Shown one piece after another: positions 38,042 through 45,828 of a stretch of DNA of 64,000 nucleotides (position 1 is its first letter; each line of letters begins with the position of its first letter). This DNA comes from Hyalangium ruber (lineage in GTDB: Bacteria; Myxococcota; Myxococcia; Myxococcales; Myxococcaceae): the NCBI RefSeq assembly GCF_034259325.1, contig NZ_JAXIVS010000005.1, positions 310,001 through 374,000 on the forward strand, given 5' to 3'. The translations under genes were made by a program, and so were the position numbers. Under the pieces are notes generated by a model, which ran no database searches, was not told the DNA's origin, and saw only the letters and a program-made list of their open reading frames with translations.

Positions 38042-38769
38042 TTCCCACCTCCCATGCCCGGTCCGCCAGCCATGCCGGCCATGATTCCCGGCAGGCCGAT
38101 GAGGAACACCCCCACGAACATGGCGTAGAGCACCACGGCCAGCAGCAGCGCGCGGCCGCGGCGCATGCCCGTGGCGGAGGAGAAGCCCAGCGCCATCAAC
38201 CCCACGCTCCAGAGGTTGAAGAAGTCCACCGCCTTGAGCGCTCCCCGGAGCTTGGGCGACAGCCCCTCGAGCATCGCCAGGCTGGAGGGCACCAGGCTCT
38301 CCACCTGGGTCTCGCTCAGGGAGTACTGCGCGGAGGCGCACGCGGCGAAGATGAGATGGAAGAGGGCGATGGGCAGCATGGCGATGGCCGCCACCGCCAT
38401 CATCCGGCCAAAGGCCGCCGGCGCGCCAAACAGCCACGCGGTGAGCCACAGCACCGCGGCCAGCAGCAGCACCTGCAGCGGCATGACGAAGACGCCCTTG
38501 GCGATGCCCCCCACCAGCGCCTTGCGCGAGGTGGTCTGGATCTCATCGGCCACCTCGCTCTCCGAGTACCGGGTCAGCTCGCCGGTCATCTGGAGCTTTT
38601 GAATGACCGCGGGTGCCGCGTTCCAGCGCAGGGCGAAGGACACCCCGGACAGCGAGACACACAGGCACAGCATCACCAGGGGCCACACCCACCGGCGGGC
38701 TTCGATGGCGGCCCCCATCCCATCGATCGGATCGACGAGGACGCGGGCCGGTTGGGCGAGAGAAGTCAT
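38038..38769 (-). CDS. YIP1-family integral membrane protein
   Basis: A 243-residue protein with a cytoplasmic N-terminus and about five hydrophobic helices (WPLVMLCLCVSLSGVSFAL, VFVMPLQVLLLAAVLWLTAWLFGA, MMAVAAIAMLPIALFHLIF, VDFFNLWSVGLMALGFS, ALLLAVVLYAMFVGVFLIGLPGIM), the YIP1 pattern. The tail MAGMAGGPGMGGGK is Gly/Met-rich. It is the first gene of the six-gene efflux operon and is coupled to tolC by a 4-nt overlap. Its role is unclear; it may help assemble or localise the pump. A GTG seven codons upstream is an alternative start and neither has a good ribosome site. Confidence 0.85.
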   Translation of the reverse strand: MTSLAQPARVLVDPIDGMGAAIEARRWVWPLVMLCLCVSLSGVSFALRWNAAPAVIQKLQMTGELTRYSESEVADEIQTTSRKALVGGIAKGVFVMPLQVLLLAAVLWLTAWLFGAPAAFGRMMAVAAIAMLPIALFHLIFAACASAQYSLSETQVESLVPSSLAMLEGLSPKLRGALKAVDFFNLWSVGLMALGFSSATGMRRGRALLLAVVLYAMFVGVFLIGLPGIMAGMAGGPGMGGGK

Positions 38770-38973
38770 AAGTTCGAGAGGTTCGGGCACTTTACGACGG
38801 GTGCCCCCAGGTCATTGCGTGAGCCACCGGGTTTGGGCGCCGAACAAGCGAGCAACCTGGCGCATTCCGTGGATTCGGGGGGTTAGCCCTACCTTGTAGC
38901 GCCCTGTAGCAGAAATTTTGCCGCCAGGATCGGGAGGGTGTATTTGCTCGGCAGCCCGCTTGCCGGAGCCTCA

Positions 38974-41508
38974 ATGGTCGATAGCACGGATCTCGCGCAG
39001 GTACTCCACGAGGCGAAGGACATTGCGCAGAGCGTCGCACAGAAGCTCAGCTCCGCGCATGTGTTGCTCGCGCTCTTCACCGTGGACAACCCCGCGCAAG
39101 TTCTCCTGAGGGAGAAGGGTGTCGATGAGGACGGGCTGCTGGAGCGCATGACGGGTGCGCCCACGGAGGAGGAGCACCTCGTCCGGGACCTGTGTCAGCG
39201 CGCCCGCGTCATCGCCCAGCAGTGTGACTCGCGCGAGGCGGACTGCCTGCACCTGCTCATCGCCTTCGCCCGGGTGCGGTGCGCGGCCAACGACTTGCTG
39301 GCCCAGGCGGGCGTGGACCTCATCGGCCTGCGCACCACGGCGCTCTCCTACTTCACCAGCGGGCGCATGCCGCGCAAGCTGCAGCAGTCGAGCCGGGCGC
39401 AGCCTCCGCATGCGCTGGGTTCGCGCTATCCGCTGGGTCGCCCCCTGGGTGCCCCGCCCTCTCCCCTGCCCCAGGCCGCCGTGGCCTTGAGCCTGCCCCG
39501 GCCCACGCCGAGCCGGCCTTCGATGCCGGCGCTCTCGCCACGGGACCTCATTGATGAGGACGAGGGTCGGGACGAGGCGCCGGTCGCCGCGGAGCCTGCT
39601 CCCCAGGCGCCCGTGGCACGGGCCATTCCGGTGCCTCCCGCGCCGGCCTCCCTGCTGCCCCAGGCGCGCCCCGCGCTGCCGACGCCGGCGCCACTGTCGA
39701 CGACGAAGCCGGGCTCGCTGGCGCTGGATGCCAAGCAGTACCCGCTGCTCACCTCGCTGGGCCGCAACCTGAGCGTGCTGGCCCAGGAGGGCAAGCTGGA
39801 CCCCGTGGTGGGCCGCGCCAAGGAGATGGAGGAGGTCATCGACATCCTCGGCAAGCGGCGCACCAACAACCCGTGCCTGCTGGGCGAGGCGGGCGTGGGC
39901 AAGACGGCGGTGGTGGAGGGCGTGGCGCAGCAGCTGGTGACGCTGCGCGGAACGCTGGCGACCAAGGTCCTGGTGGAGCTGGACATGGCCTCGCTGGTGG
40001 CGGGCACGCAGCTGCGCGGCTCCTTCTCCGAGAAGCTCAACGCGCTGAAGGACGAGGTGCGCAAGGCGGACGGGCGCGTGGTGGTCTTCATCGATGAGAT
40101 CCACACGCTGGTGGGCGCGGGCTCCACGGGCGAGGGCCCGCAGGATGCGGCCAACGAGCTGAAGACGGCGATGGCGCGCGGGGAGTTCCCCTGCATCGGC
40201 GCGACGACGCACGATGAGTTCCGCAAGTTCATCACGAACGATCCCGCGCTGGAGCGCCGCTTCACGCCGGTGGTGGTGAACGAGCCCTCGGTGCCGGAGA
40301 CGGTGGAGATCCTCAAGGGCGTGATTGGCCGGTACGAGGAGCACCACGGGCTGCAGTACGCGCCCGAGGCGCTGGAGGCGGCCGCGTCCCTGGCGTCTCG
40401 CTACGTGACGGACCGCTTCATGCCAGACAAGGCGATCTCCGTGGCGGACCTTGCGGGCTCGCGCTGCCACCGCGAGGGCAAGGCGACGGTGGAGCCGGCG
40501 GACGTGGCGCGCGTGGTGGCGAAGCTGGCGGGCGTGCCCGAGGAGCGGCTGCTGCTCAATGACTCGGCGCGGCTGCTCAGCCTGGAGACGGACCTCGCCG
40601 GGCGCGTCATCGGCCACGAGGACGCGGTGAGCCGCATCGCCCGGGTCATCCGGCGCAACTACGCGGGCTTCGCCTCGCGGCGCCCCATGGGCTCGTTCTT
40701 GTTCCTGGGCCCCACGGGCGTGGGCAAGACGGAGATGGCGCGGGCGCTGGCCGAGGTGCTGTTCGGCAACCGCGACGCGCTGGTGCGGCTGGACATGAGC
40801 GAGATGTCCGAGTCGCACGGGGTGTCGCGGCTCATCGGCTCACCGGCCGGCTACGTGGGCTATGGCGAGGGTGGCCAGCTCAGCGAGCCGGTGCGTCGGC
40901 GCCCCTCCTCGGTGGTGGTGCTGGACGAAATCGAAAAGGCGCACCGCGAGGTGCAGATGCTCCTGCTCCAGGTGCTGGAGGAGGGCCGACTCACGGACGG
41001 CAAGGGCCGGCACATCGACTTCTCGAACACGGTCGTCATCATGACGACGAACCTGGGCGCCGAGGCATTCTCGCGCACGGGGCGCGCGCTGGGGTTCGGC
41101 GCGGATGCGGGCGCCGGGGGCCAGAGCGACATGGACATGGCCAGCAGCACGGCGCGCAAGGCCCTGCCGCCGGAGCTGTGGAACCGCATCGACGAGCGGC
41201 TGCCGTTCCGCCCGCTGCGCGAGGGCGAGGTGGCGCGGATCGCCACACTGCTGCTCAACGAGAGCAGCAAGCGGCTCGCGACGGAGCGCGGCATCGAATA
41301 CGTGGCGGGCGAGGATGTGGTGAGCCACCTGCTGAAGTCGGGCGGGTTCGATCCGCAGCTGGGCGCCCGACCGATGCGTCAGGTGGTGCAGCGGCTGGTG
41401 GAAGGGCCGCTGGCCGAGCGCATCCTCCTGGGCGAGTTCGTCGCGGGAGACCGGGTGCGGGTGGCGGTGCAGGACAGCCAGCTCGCCTTCCAGCTCGAGA
41501 CCGTCTGA
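38974..41508 (+). CDS. ClpA/ClpC-like AAA+ unfoldase with Pro/Ala-rich linker
   Basis: An 844-residue Hsp100 protein. An N-terminal Clp repeat domain (about 1-145) is joined by a Pro/Ala-rich linker (about 150-245) to two AAA+ modules. D1 has Walker A GEAGVGKTAVVEG (about 304) and VVVFIDEIHTLVGAG; D2 has GPTGVGKTEMA (about 579) and VVVLDEIEKAHREV. There is no ClpB-type M-domain between them. The D2 loop GRALGFGAD resembles the ClpP-docking (I/L)GF loop of ClpC, so it may deliver substrates to ClpP rather than act as a disaggregase. The ATG at 38974 (GGAG nearby) is preferred to a GTG twelve codons earlier. Confidence 0.9.
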   Translation: MVDSTDLAQVLHEAKDIAQSVAQKLSSAHVLLALFTVDNPAQVLLREKGVDEDGLLERMTGAPTEEEHLVRDLCQRARVIAQQCDSREADCLHLLIAFARVRCAANDLLAQAGVDLIGLRTTALSYFTSGRMPRKLQQSSRAQPPHALGSRYPLGRPLGAPPSPLPQAAVALSLPRPTPSRPSMPALSPRDLIDEDEGRDEAPVAAEPAPQAPVARAIPVPPAPASLLPQARPALPTPAPLSTTKPGSLALDAKQYPLLTSLGRNLSVLAQEGKLDPVVGRAKEMEEVIDILGKRRTNNPCLLGEAGVGKTAVVEGVAQQLVTLRGTLATKVLVELDMASLVAGTQLRGSFSEKLNALKDEVRKADGRVVVFIDEIHTLVGAGSTGEGPQDAANELKTAMARGEFPCIGATTHDEFRKFITNDPALERRFTPVVVNEPSVPETVEILKGVIGRYEEHHGLQYAPEALEAAASLASRYVTDRFMPDKAISVADLAGSRCHREGKATVEPADVARVVAKLAGVPEERLLLNDSARLLSLETDLAGRVIGHEDAVSRIARVIRRNYAGFASRRPMGSFLFLGPTGVGKTEMARALAEVLFGNRDALVRLDMSEMSESHGVSRLIGSPAGYVGYGEGGQLSEPVRRRPSSVVVLDEIEKAHREVQMLLLQVLEEGRLTDGKGRHIDFSNTVVIMTTNLGAEAFSRTGRALGFGADAGAGGQSDMDMASSTARKALPPELWNRIDERLPFRPLREGEVARIATLLLNESSKRLATERGIEYVAGEDVVSHLLKSGGFDPQLGARPMRQVVQRLVEGPLAERILLGEFVAGDRVRVAVQDSQLAFQLETV

Positions 41509-41551
41509 GCCCTCAGCCGGGAAGGAGTCCCCTTTCCCGACGGGCGCTGGG

Positions 41552-41580
41552 CAAACCTGTCAGACAACCAGACAGGTTTG
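41552..41580. terminator. Perfect 10-bp inverted repeat after the clp gene
   Basis: CAAACCTGTC (41552-41561) and GACAGGTTTG (41571-41580) with a 9-nt loop, 43 nt after the clp stop and about 100 nt before the next ATG. There is no T-run, so it is either a weak terminator or an operator; position allows both. Confidence 0.4.
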
Positions 41581-41682
41581 GCGGAAGCGCCACCGGGGCG
41601 GCCTTGGGGCGAACCCCACTGTCCTCCCGGAGTTGCGGGGTTTTCCCAGTGACGAAGACCGATGGCTGCTAAGGTCGGGCCC

Positions 41683-42537
41683 ATGGCCACGCAGCGTCCG
41701 AGGGTCGTGGTGGTGGGCTCGGGTCGGCTTGGAGGCGCTCTCGCGCTCTCCCTCGCCGCCCGCCGCTGGCCCGTGCGAGTCCTCAGCCGCACCGAGGAGG
41801 GGCGCCGCCGCGCCCAGGCGCTCGGGCTGAAGCCGGCCACGCCCCAGGACCTGGCCCAGGCGCGAGTAGCGCTGCTCTGCGTTCCGGACAAGGCCGTGTC
41901 CGAAGTGGCCCGAGAGCAGGCGCGGACGCTCGGCAAGGGCGCGGCGCTGGTGCATTGCGCGGGCGCCCTGTCGCTTCAGGCGCTGGGGGCTCCGCGAGGC
42001 CGGGCGACGGGCTCGTTCCACCCGCTCTGCGCCGTGTCGGACCCGAGGGACTCGCTGGCGGGGCACGCCGTGGCGATCAGCACCCGCTCCCGCGCCTTGA
42101 AGGCCGTGCTCCAGCGGATGGCGAAGGACCTGGAGCTGAGCGTGCTGCATGTCCCCGAAGCGCGACGCGCCGCCTACCACGCGGGGGCCGTGTTGAGCGC
42201 GGGAGGCGCTGTGGCGCTCATGGCCACGGCGGTGGAAGCCATGGAGCACGCGGGCGTGTCCGCGGACCAAGCGCTCGCGGCGCTGCTGCCCCTGATGCGC
42301 TCGGCGCTGCGAGGAATGGAGGCCCGAGGCCTGGCGGGCGGGCTCACGGGCCCCGTGGTTCGGGGTGACGCGCCGGTGGTCGCGGCCCATCTCCAGGCGC
42401 TCCCGGAGGAGGTGGCGCCGGTGTACCGCCTGCTCTCGCTTCAAGCGCTGCGACTGGCCGAACCGCGACTTTCTCCCGAGGCTCGCGTGGCCCTCGCGAA
42501 GCTCCTCCAAGTCTCCCCTGGGAGGCGACGGCCATGA
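41683..42537 (+). CDS. Rossmann-fold DUF2520 protein
   Basis: A 284-residue two-domain protein. The N-terminal NADP-binding Rossmann domain (RVVVVGSGRLGGALALSLAARRWPVRVLSR; ALLCVPDKAVSEVA) resembles ketopantoate or F420-dependent reductases. The C-terminal DUF2520 helical domain follows (FHPLCAVSDPRDSLAGHAVAI; YHAGAVLSAGGAVALMATAVEAME; GGLTGPVVRGDAPVVAAHL). The reaction is not known. A start at 41662 is also possible; 41683 has AAGG upstream. Its stop overlaps the next start in ATGA. Confidence 0.88.
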   Translation: MATQRPRVVVVGSGRLGGALALSLAARRWPVRVLSRTEEGRRRAQALGLKPATPQDLAQARVALLCVPDKAVSEVAREQARTLGKGAALVHCAGALSLQALGAPRGRATGSFHPLCAVSDPRDSLAGHAVAISTRSRALKAVLQRMAKDLELSVLHVPEARRAAYHAGAVLSAGGAVALMATAVEAMEHAGVSADQALAALLPLMRSALRGMEARGLAGGLTGPVVRGDAPVVAAHLQALPEEVAPVYRLLSLQALRLAEPRLSPEARVALAKLLQVSPGRRRP

Positions 42538-43826
42538 AGCTCACGAAGCTCCAGATCCACAAGTACCGGGGCGTGGCGCCTGGCACCGAGCTCCTGTTCA
42601 GCCCGTCGCTCAACCTGGTGCTGGGCAACAACGGTACGGGCCGGACGACGCTGCTGGAATTGCTCTCGATCGTCCTCTGCTCGGACTTCTCGGGGCTGGG
42701 TCAGGAGGAGTTCTCGCTGGAGTACGATCTCGAGCTGCCGGGAATGGACATCCACGTCACCGCGCGCAATGAGAGGCGCACGGGCCCCGTGCAGTTGGAG
42801 GGGGGCCTCGGCGACAACGCGGCGCTCTCCCGGCTCCGCGCGAAGGAGGCTCCTCCGGTCTTCGAGCCGCTGATCGAAGCGGCGCTGCGGCTCGAGGCAC
42901 CGGACTCGCAGGTGGTGGTGCGCGCCAACGCCTCGGGCCTGTTCTGCGAGGTGGACGGCCAATCCGCCTACGCGCGGCGCATGCAGTGGTCGGTGCTGGA
43001 TCGCTCCGTGTGGACGCTGATCTTCATGGTGGCCCAGTTCATCGCCCCGGAGGTGAAGGACCGGCTCAAGGAGCTGCTGCGCCGCACCTTCCTGCTGGGC
43101 CCCTCTCGCTTCGACGAGGCGCTGGGGATGTTCGAGCACATCGGCACCATCCGGTACGCCATGGAGATGCGCGCCGGAGAGGTGTTCCCATTGGGGCTCA
43201 TGGCGCTGCCCACGTGGATGCCGGGATGGCTGCGCGCGAGGGTGGAGCGGGAGTCTCCCGGCACGGTCATCGAGTTCCCGCACCACGAGCTGGAGGGGAA
43301 CTTCCTGGGGCGGTTCGTCTCGCTCGCCGGGTTTGCCTCCGGGAAGCTCCGAGTGGAGGTGCTGGAGAAGCGAACGTTCGAGGACGGGGGACGACTGGGG
43401 TTCGGCCAGTTCGGCTTCCAGTTCACCCGGAAGGACGGGACGGAGCTGACCCAGGCGCAGCTGGGCCACGGACAGAAGCGGCTGCTCTCCTTCCTGTACT
43501 ACCTGGATGTGAATGAGGACTTCGCCGTCGCCGACGAGCTGGCCAACGGGCTTCAGCCCCGCTGGGTCGAGGCGTGCCTGCGGGAGATTGGCGGGCGGCA
43601 AGCGTTCCTCACGAGCCAGAACCCGCTGCTGTTCGAGTACATCTCCTTCGCGTCCACCGGAGACATTCGCGCCTCGCTCATCCACTGCGACATCGGGCTG
43701 AGAGCGGGCCGCGAGTGGCTCGTCTGGACCCACCCCACGGGAGAGAGCGCCGAGCGGCTCTACGAAGCGATCCGTGCGAGACAGCGCCCCCTCGGAGAGC
43801 TGCTCCGCGCTCACGGCTTGTGGTGA
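42534..43826 (+). CDS. AAA ATPase (SMC/RecF-like) with P-loop Lys replaced by Arg
   Basis: A 430-residue AAA_21/ABC-ATPase-like protein. The start MKLTKLQIHKYRGVAPGTELLFSPSLNLVLGNNGTGRTTLLELLS is the typical OLD/RecF/SMC-type head, but Walker A reads GNNGTGRTT with Arg37 where Lys is nearly invariant. The signature-like region TQAQLGHGQKRLLSFLYYL and Walker B-like FAVADELANGLQPRW remain, followed by FLTSQNPLLFEYI as the H/D-loop. The ATG is fused to the DUF2520 stop, so the two proteins probably act together. No nuclease domain (TOPRIM) is present. Function unknown; an ATP-binding switch is possible. Confidence 0.82.
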   Translation: MKLTKLQIHKYRGVAPGTELLFSPSLNLVLGNNGTGRTTLLELLSIVLCSDFSGLGQEEFSLEYDLELPGMDIHVTARNERRTGPVQLEGGLGDNAALSRLRAKEAPPVFEPLIEAALRLEAPDSQVVVRANASGLFCEVDGQSAYARRMQWSVLDRSVWTLIFMVAQFIAPEVKDRLKELLRRTFLLGPSRFDEALGMFEHIGTIRYAMEMRAGEVFPLGLMALPTWMPGWLRARVERESPGTVIEFPHHELEGNFLGRFVSLAGFASGKLRVEVLEKRTFEDGGRLGFGQFGFQFTRKDGTELTQAQLGHGQKRLLSFLYYLDVNEDFAVADELANGLQPRWVEACLREIGGRQAFLTSQNPLLFEYISFASTGDIRASLIHCDIGLRAGREWLVWTHPTGESAERLYEAIRARQRPLGELLRAHGLW

Positions 43827-43829
43827 GTG

Positions 43830-44144
43830 TCAGGGTTTCCGAAGCGCCGGGCCCCGCCCCCGCACCGCGCTCCAGACAGCGAGAATGAGGACTGCAGCCT
43901 CCTCGGCATCATGGGCGTAATAGAGGTGGTAGCGCGTCCTCGGCATGAGGAGCCTGCGGACCCCCGTGACGCGAGGGTGCGGATAGCGTCGCCCGAGTTC
44001 CGGCAGCTCCGCGAGCAAGCGAAGCGCGGTCGTCAGCTCCGCTTCGAGAAGTTCCGGAGCCGTAGGACGGTGGATTCTCCACCACTCCGCCGCCTCGAGC
44101 GCCTGGGCTTGCGCTCGAGGCGTAAAAAAGACCCGAAGCGTCAT
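43830..44144 (-). CDS. RelE/ParE-family toxin
   Basis: A 104-residue protein of the RelE/ParE fold: VFFTPRAQAQALEAAEWWRIHRPTAPELLEAELTTALRLLAELPELGRRYP, then VRRLLMPRTRYHLYYAHDAEEAAVLILAVW. The RYHLYY strand followed by the hydrophobic VLILAVW strand is typical of ParE-like gyrase poisons. The ATG overlaps the antitoxin stop (ATGA). It sits convergent to, and 3 nt from, the AAA gene. It was probably acquired as a cassette. Confidence 0.87.
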   Translation of the reverse strand: MTLRVFFTPRAQAQALEAAEWWRIHRPTAPELLEAELTTALRLLAELPELGRRYPHPRVTGVRRLLMPRTRYHLYYAHDAEEAAVLILAVWSAVRGRGPALRKP

Positions 44145-44371
44145 TTCATCGAGCGCAGCTTCGCCAGGACCTCTTCCGCAGCGACCCGCTTGCCCGCCCG
44201 CGCCTCGTCCCACGACTCGGACAGCGCCTCGTGAAGCGCCGACCGCTCCTCCTCGCTCAGCTCATCGCCCAGATCCGCGGCGACCAGTTCCAGGGCAGTC
44301 CCTTCCGGCAGCTCGGTCGGTACATCGAGGACCAAGCGACCGTTTCGGACTTCCGCCTTGAGCGTGGCCAT
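44141..44371 (-). CDS. Antitoxin partner of the RelE/ParE toxin
   Basis: A 76-residue acidic protein (MATLKAEVRNGRLVLDVPTELPEGTALELVAAD...EALSESWDEARAGKRVAAEEVLAKLR). The N-terminal beta-strands GRLVLDVPTELPEGT resemble AbrB/addiction-module DNA-binding strands, and the C-terminal helix with DEARAGKRVAAEEVLA is like toxin-wrapping tails of the Phd/ParD types. Order antitoxin-toxin with a 4-nt overlap is the classic type II arrangement. It would bind its own promoter in the 43-bp gap upstream. Confidence 0.85.
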   Translation of the reverse strand: MATLKAEVRNGRLVLDVPTELPEGTALELVAADLGDELSEEERSALHEALSESWDEARAGKRVAAEEVLAKLRSMK

Positions 44372-44414
44372 ACGCGGATCCTAATGCGCGGGAGGAGCGG
44401 CGACAAACACGCCG

Positions 44415-45740
44415 CTAGCTGGTGAGGATGATGCGCCCGCCCTGCATCGCGCGGCGCACCAGCGCCAGCGCCTGCTCGGAGGCGGCCTCCGCCTCCGTCA
44501 GCCGGCGCAGGCACAGCATGCCCTGCCCCGTCGTCACCGCGCGCTTGAGGTCCGTCAGCAGCAACATCGCCGCGTTCATCATCTCCTTGCCCTGCGGAGT
44601 CTCCTGCGCCGGCTTGCCCGCCTTGTCCGACAGGTACTGCGAGAAGCGCTTCACCACGTCCGCCGTCTTGTCCGCGTCGAACTGCTCCAGCAGCCCCTTG
44701 ATGCGCGCCGGGTTCACCTGGATCAACCGCAGCGCCCCCACCTTCGCGAACGCCGGGTGCGCCAGCCCGATCTCCGACATCTCGAACGCACCCAGCAGCC
44801 CCTCCTCCGGCGCCTGGTGCGCGTGCGGCACCACGTCCACGAAGAGCGCCAGCGGATCCGCACCCTGCTTGAACGCCTCCACCTCATCCTCGTCCAGCGG
44901 CGGGAACTGCGCCGGCACGCCGATGAACAGCAGCGGCAGGACGATCTCTCCCCAGAACTCCTCGGGCGCGCAGCCCGTGCCACCCGACGTCGCCACCATG
45001 TGCGCCATCAGCTCCGCCAGCCGCGGCGCGCGCTCGGCCTGCTCACCCAGGCTCTTGCCCGGCTCCAGCCGCTGCAGCGACATGACGATCTGCCCCTCGA
45101 ACTGCTCGCGGGCCTCCTTCGGCAGCGGCGGCTGCGTGCGCCCCAGCGCGTCCTTCACGTCCCGCGCCAGCGCGTCCGGCTTCGAGTCCATCGTGCTCTG
45201 CGCCTTGGCCGGATCCAGCACCACGAACTGCAGGAAGCCCGGATCGAACAGCCGCTGGTAGTCCGCGGGCCCCAGCTTGGGCTGCCCCCCACCCAGCGAC
45301 ATGGCCGGGTTGGCGCCGAAGCGCGCCTGCCCCAGCGAGCGACGGATGTCGGCCGACAGATCCTCCAGCCGCGTCAGCTTGCCCTGAGCCAGCGCATCCA
45401 TCGTCGCCCCGAACGGCGACAGCATGATGATGGCATCGGGGAAGCCCAGCGTGGCGCCCTCGGGCGAGTCACGGTTGGGGAACCAGAAGGCCTGGTGCTC
45501 GCCGGCCATGCGCGCCGCGAAGGCCCCCGAGATGCCCAGCGCCATCGCCTGGTGCTCGGGCCGGTTCACCTGGAACGGGCCCCCGAGCAGCTTCGCGAGC
45601 GACTTCTCCACCTCGGCCCACGGAGTGGTGAGCAGATCCACGGGCTTGCCCTCGACCTTCTCGAGAGCAGCCGCGAGCTGGGCCTGGGCCTGGAAGACGT
45701 GCTGGGGAACAGGGTGCGTCTGCGGGGCGGGTTGGGACAT
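44415..45740 (-). CDS. Hypothetical protein, no family recognised
   Basis: A 441-residue soluble protein with no signal peptide or membrane helix. It starts with a helical segment (HVFQAQAQLAAALEKVEGKPVDLLTTPWAEVEKSLAKLL), has a Pro/Gly-rich middle (FWFPNRDSPEGATLGFPDAIIMLSPFGATMDALAQGK) and a C-terminal helical part (ADVVKRFSQYLSDKAGKPAQETPQGKEMMNAAMLLLTDLKRAV). Codon use is like its neighbours. It may be myxobacteria-specific. It is divergent from the large lipoprotein gene at 45829, with 88 bp between them. Confidence 0.8.
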   Translation of the reverse strand: MSQPAPQTHPVPQHVFQAQAQLAAALEKVEGKPVDLLTTPWAEVEKSLAKLLGGPFQVNRPEHQAMALGISGAFAARMAGEHQAFWFPNRDSPEGATLGFPDAIIMLSPFGATMDALAQGKLTRLEDLSADIRRSLGQARFGANPAMSLGGGQPKLGPADYQRLFDPGFLQFVVLDPAKAQSTMDSKPDALARDVKDALGRTQPPLPKEAREQFEGQIVMSLQRLEPGKSLGEQAERAPRLAELMAHMVATSGGTGCAPEEFWGEIVLPLLFIGVPAQFPPLDEDEVEAFKQGADPLALFVDVVPHAHQAPEEGLLGAFEMSEIGLAHPAFAKVGALRLIQVNPARIKGLLEQFDADKTADVVKRFSQYLSDKAGKPAQETPQGKEMMNAAMLLLTDLKRAVTTGQGMLCLRRLTEAEAASEQALALVRRAMQGGRIILTS

Positions 45741-45828
45741 GTCGAATCCTGGAGAGAGGAATGCGTGGGCGTCCCCTTACCGTGAAATTCGTGCCCTTGG
45801 CCACGATTTGTACCCCTAGGATGCCCAC

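Noticed and set aside
38974-41508. ClpB disaggregase
   Set aside because: No coiled-coil M-domain lies between the two AAA modules, and a ClpP-docking-like GF loop is present.
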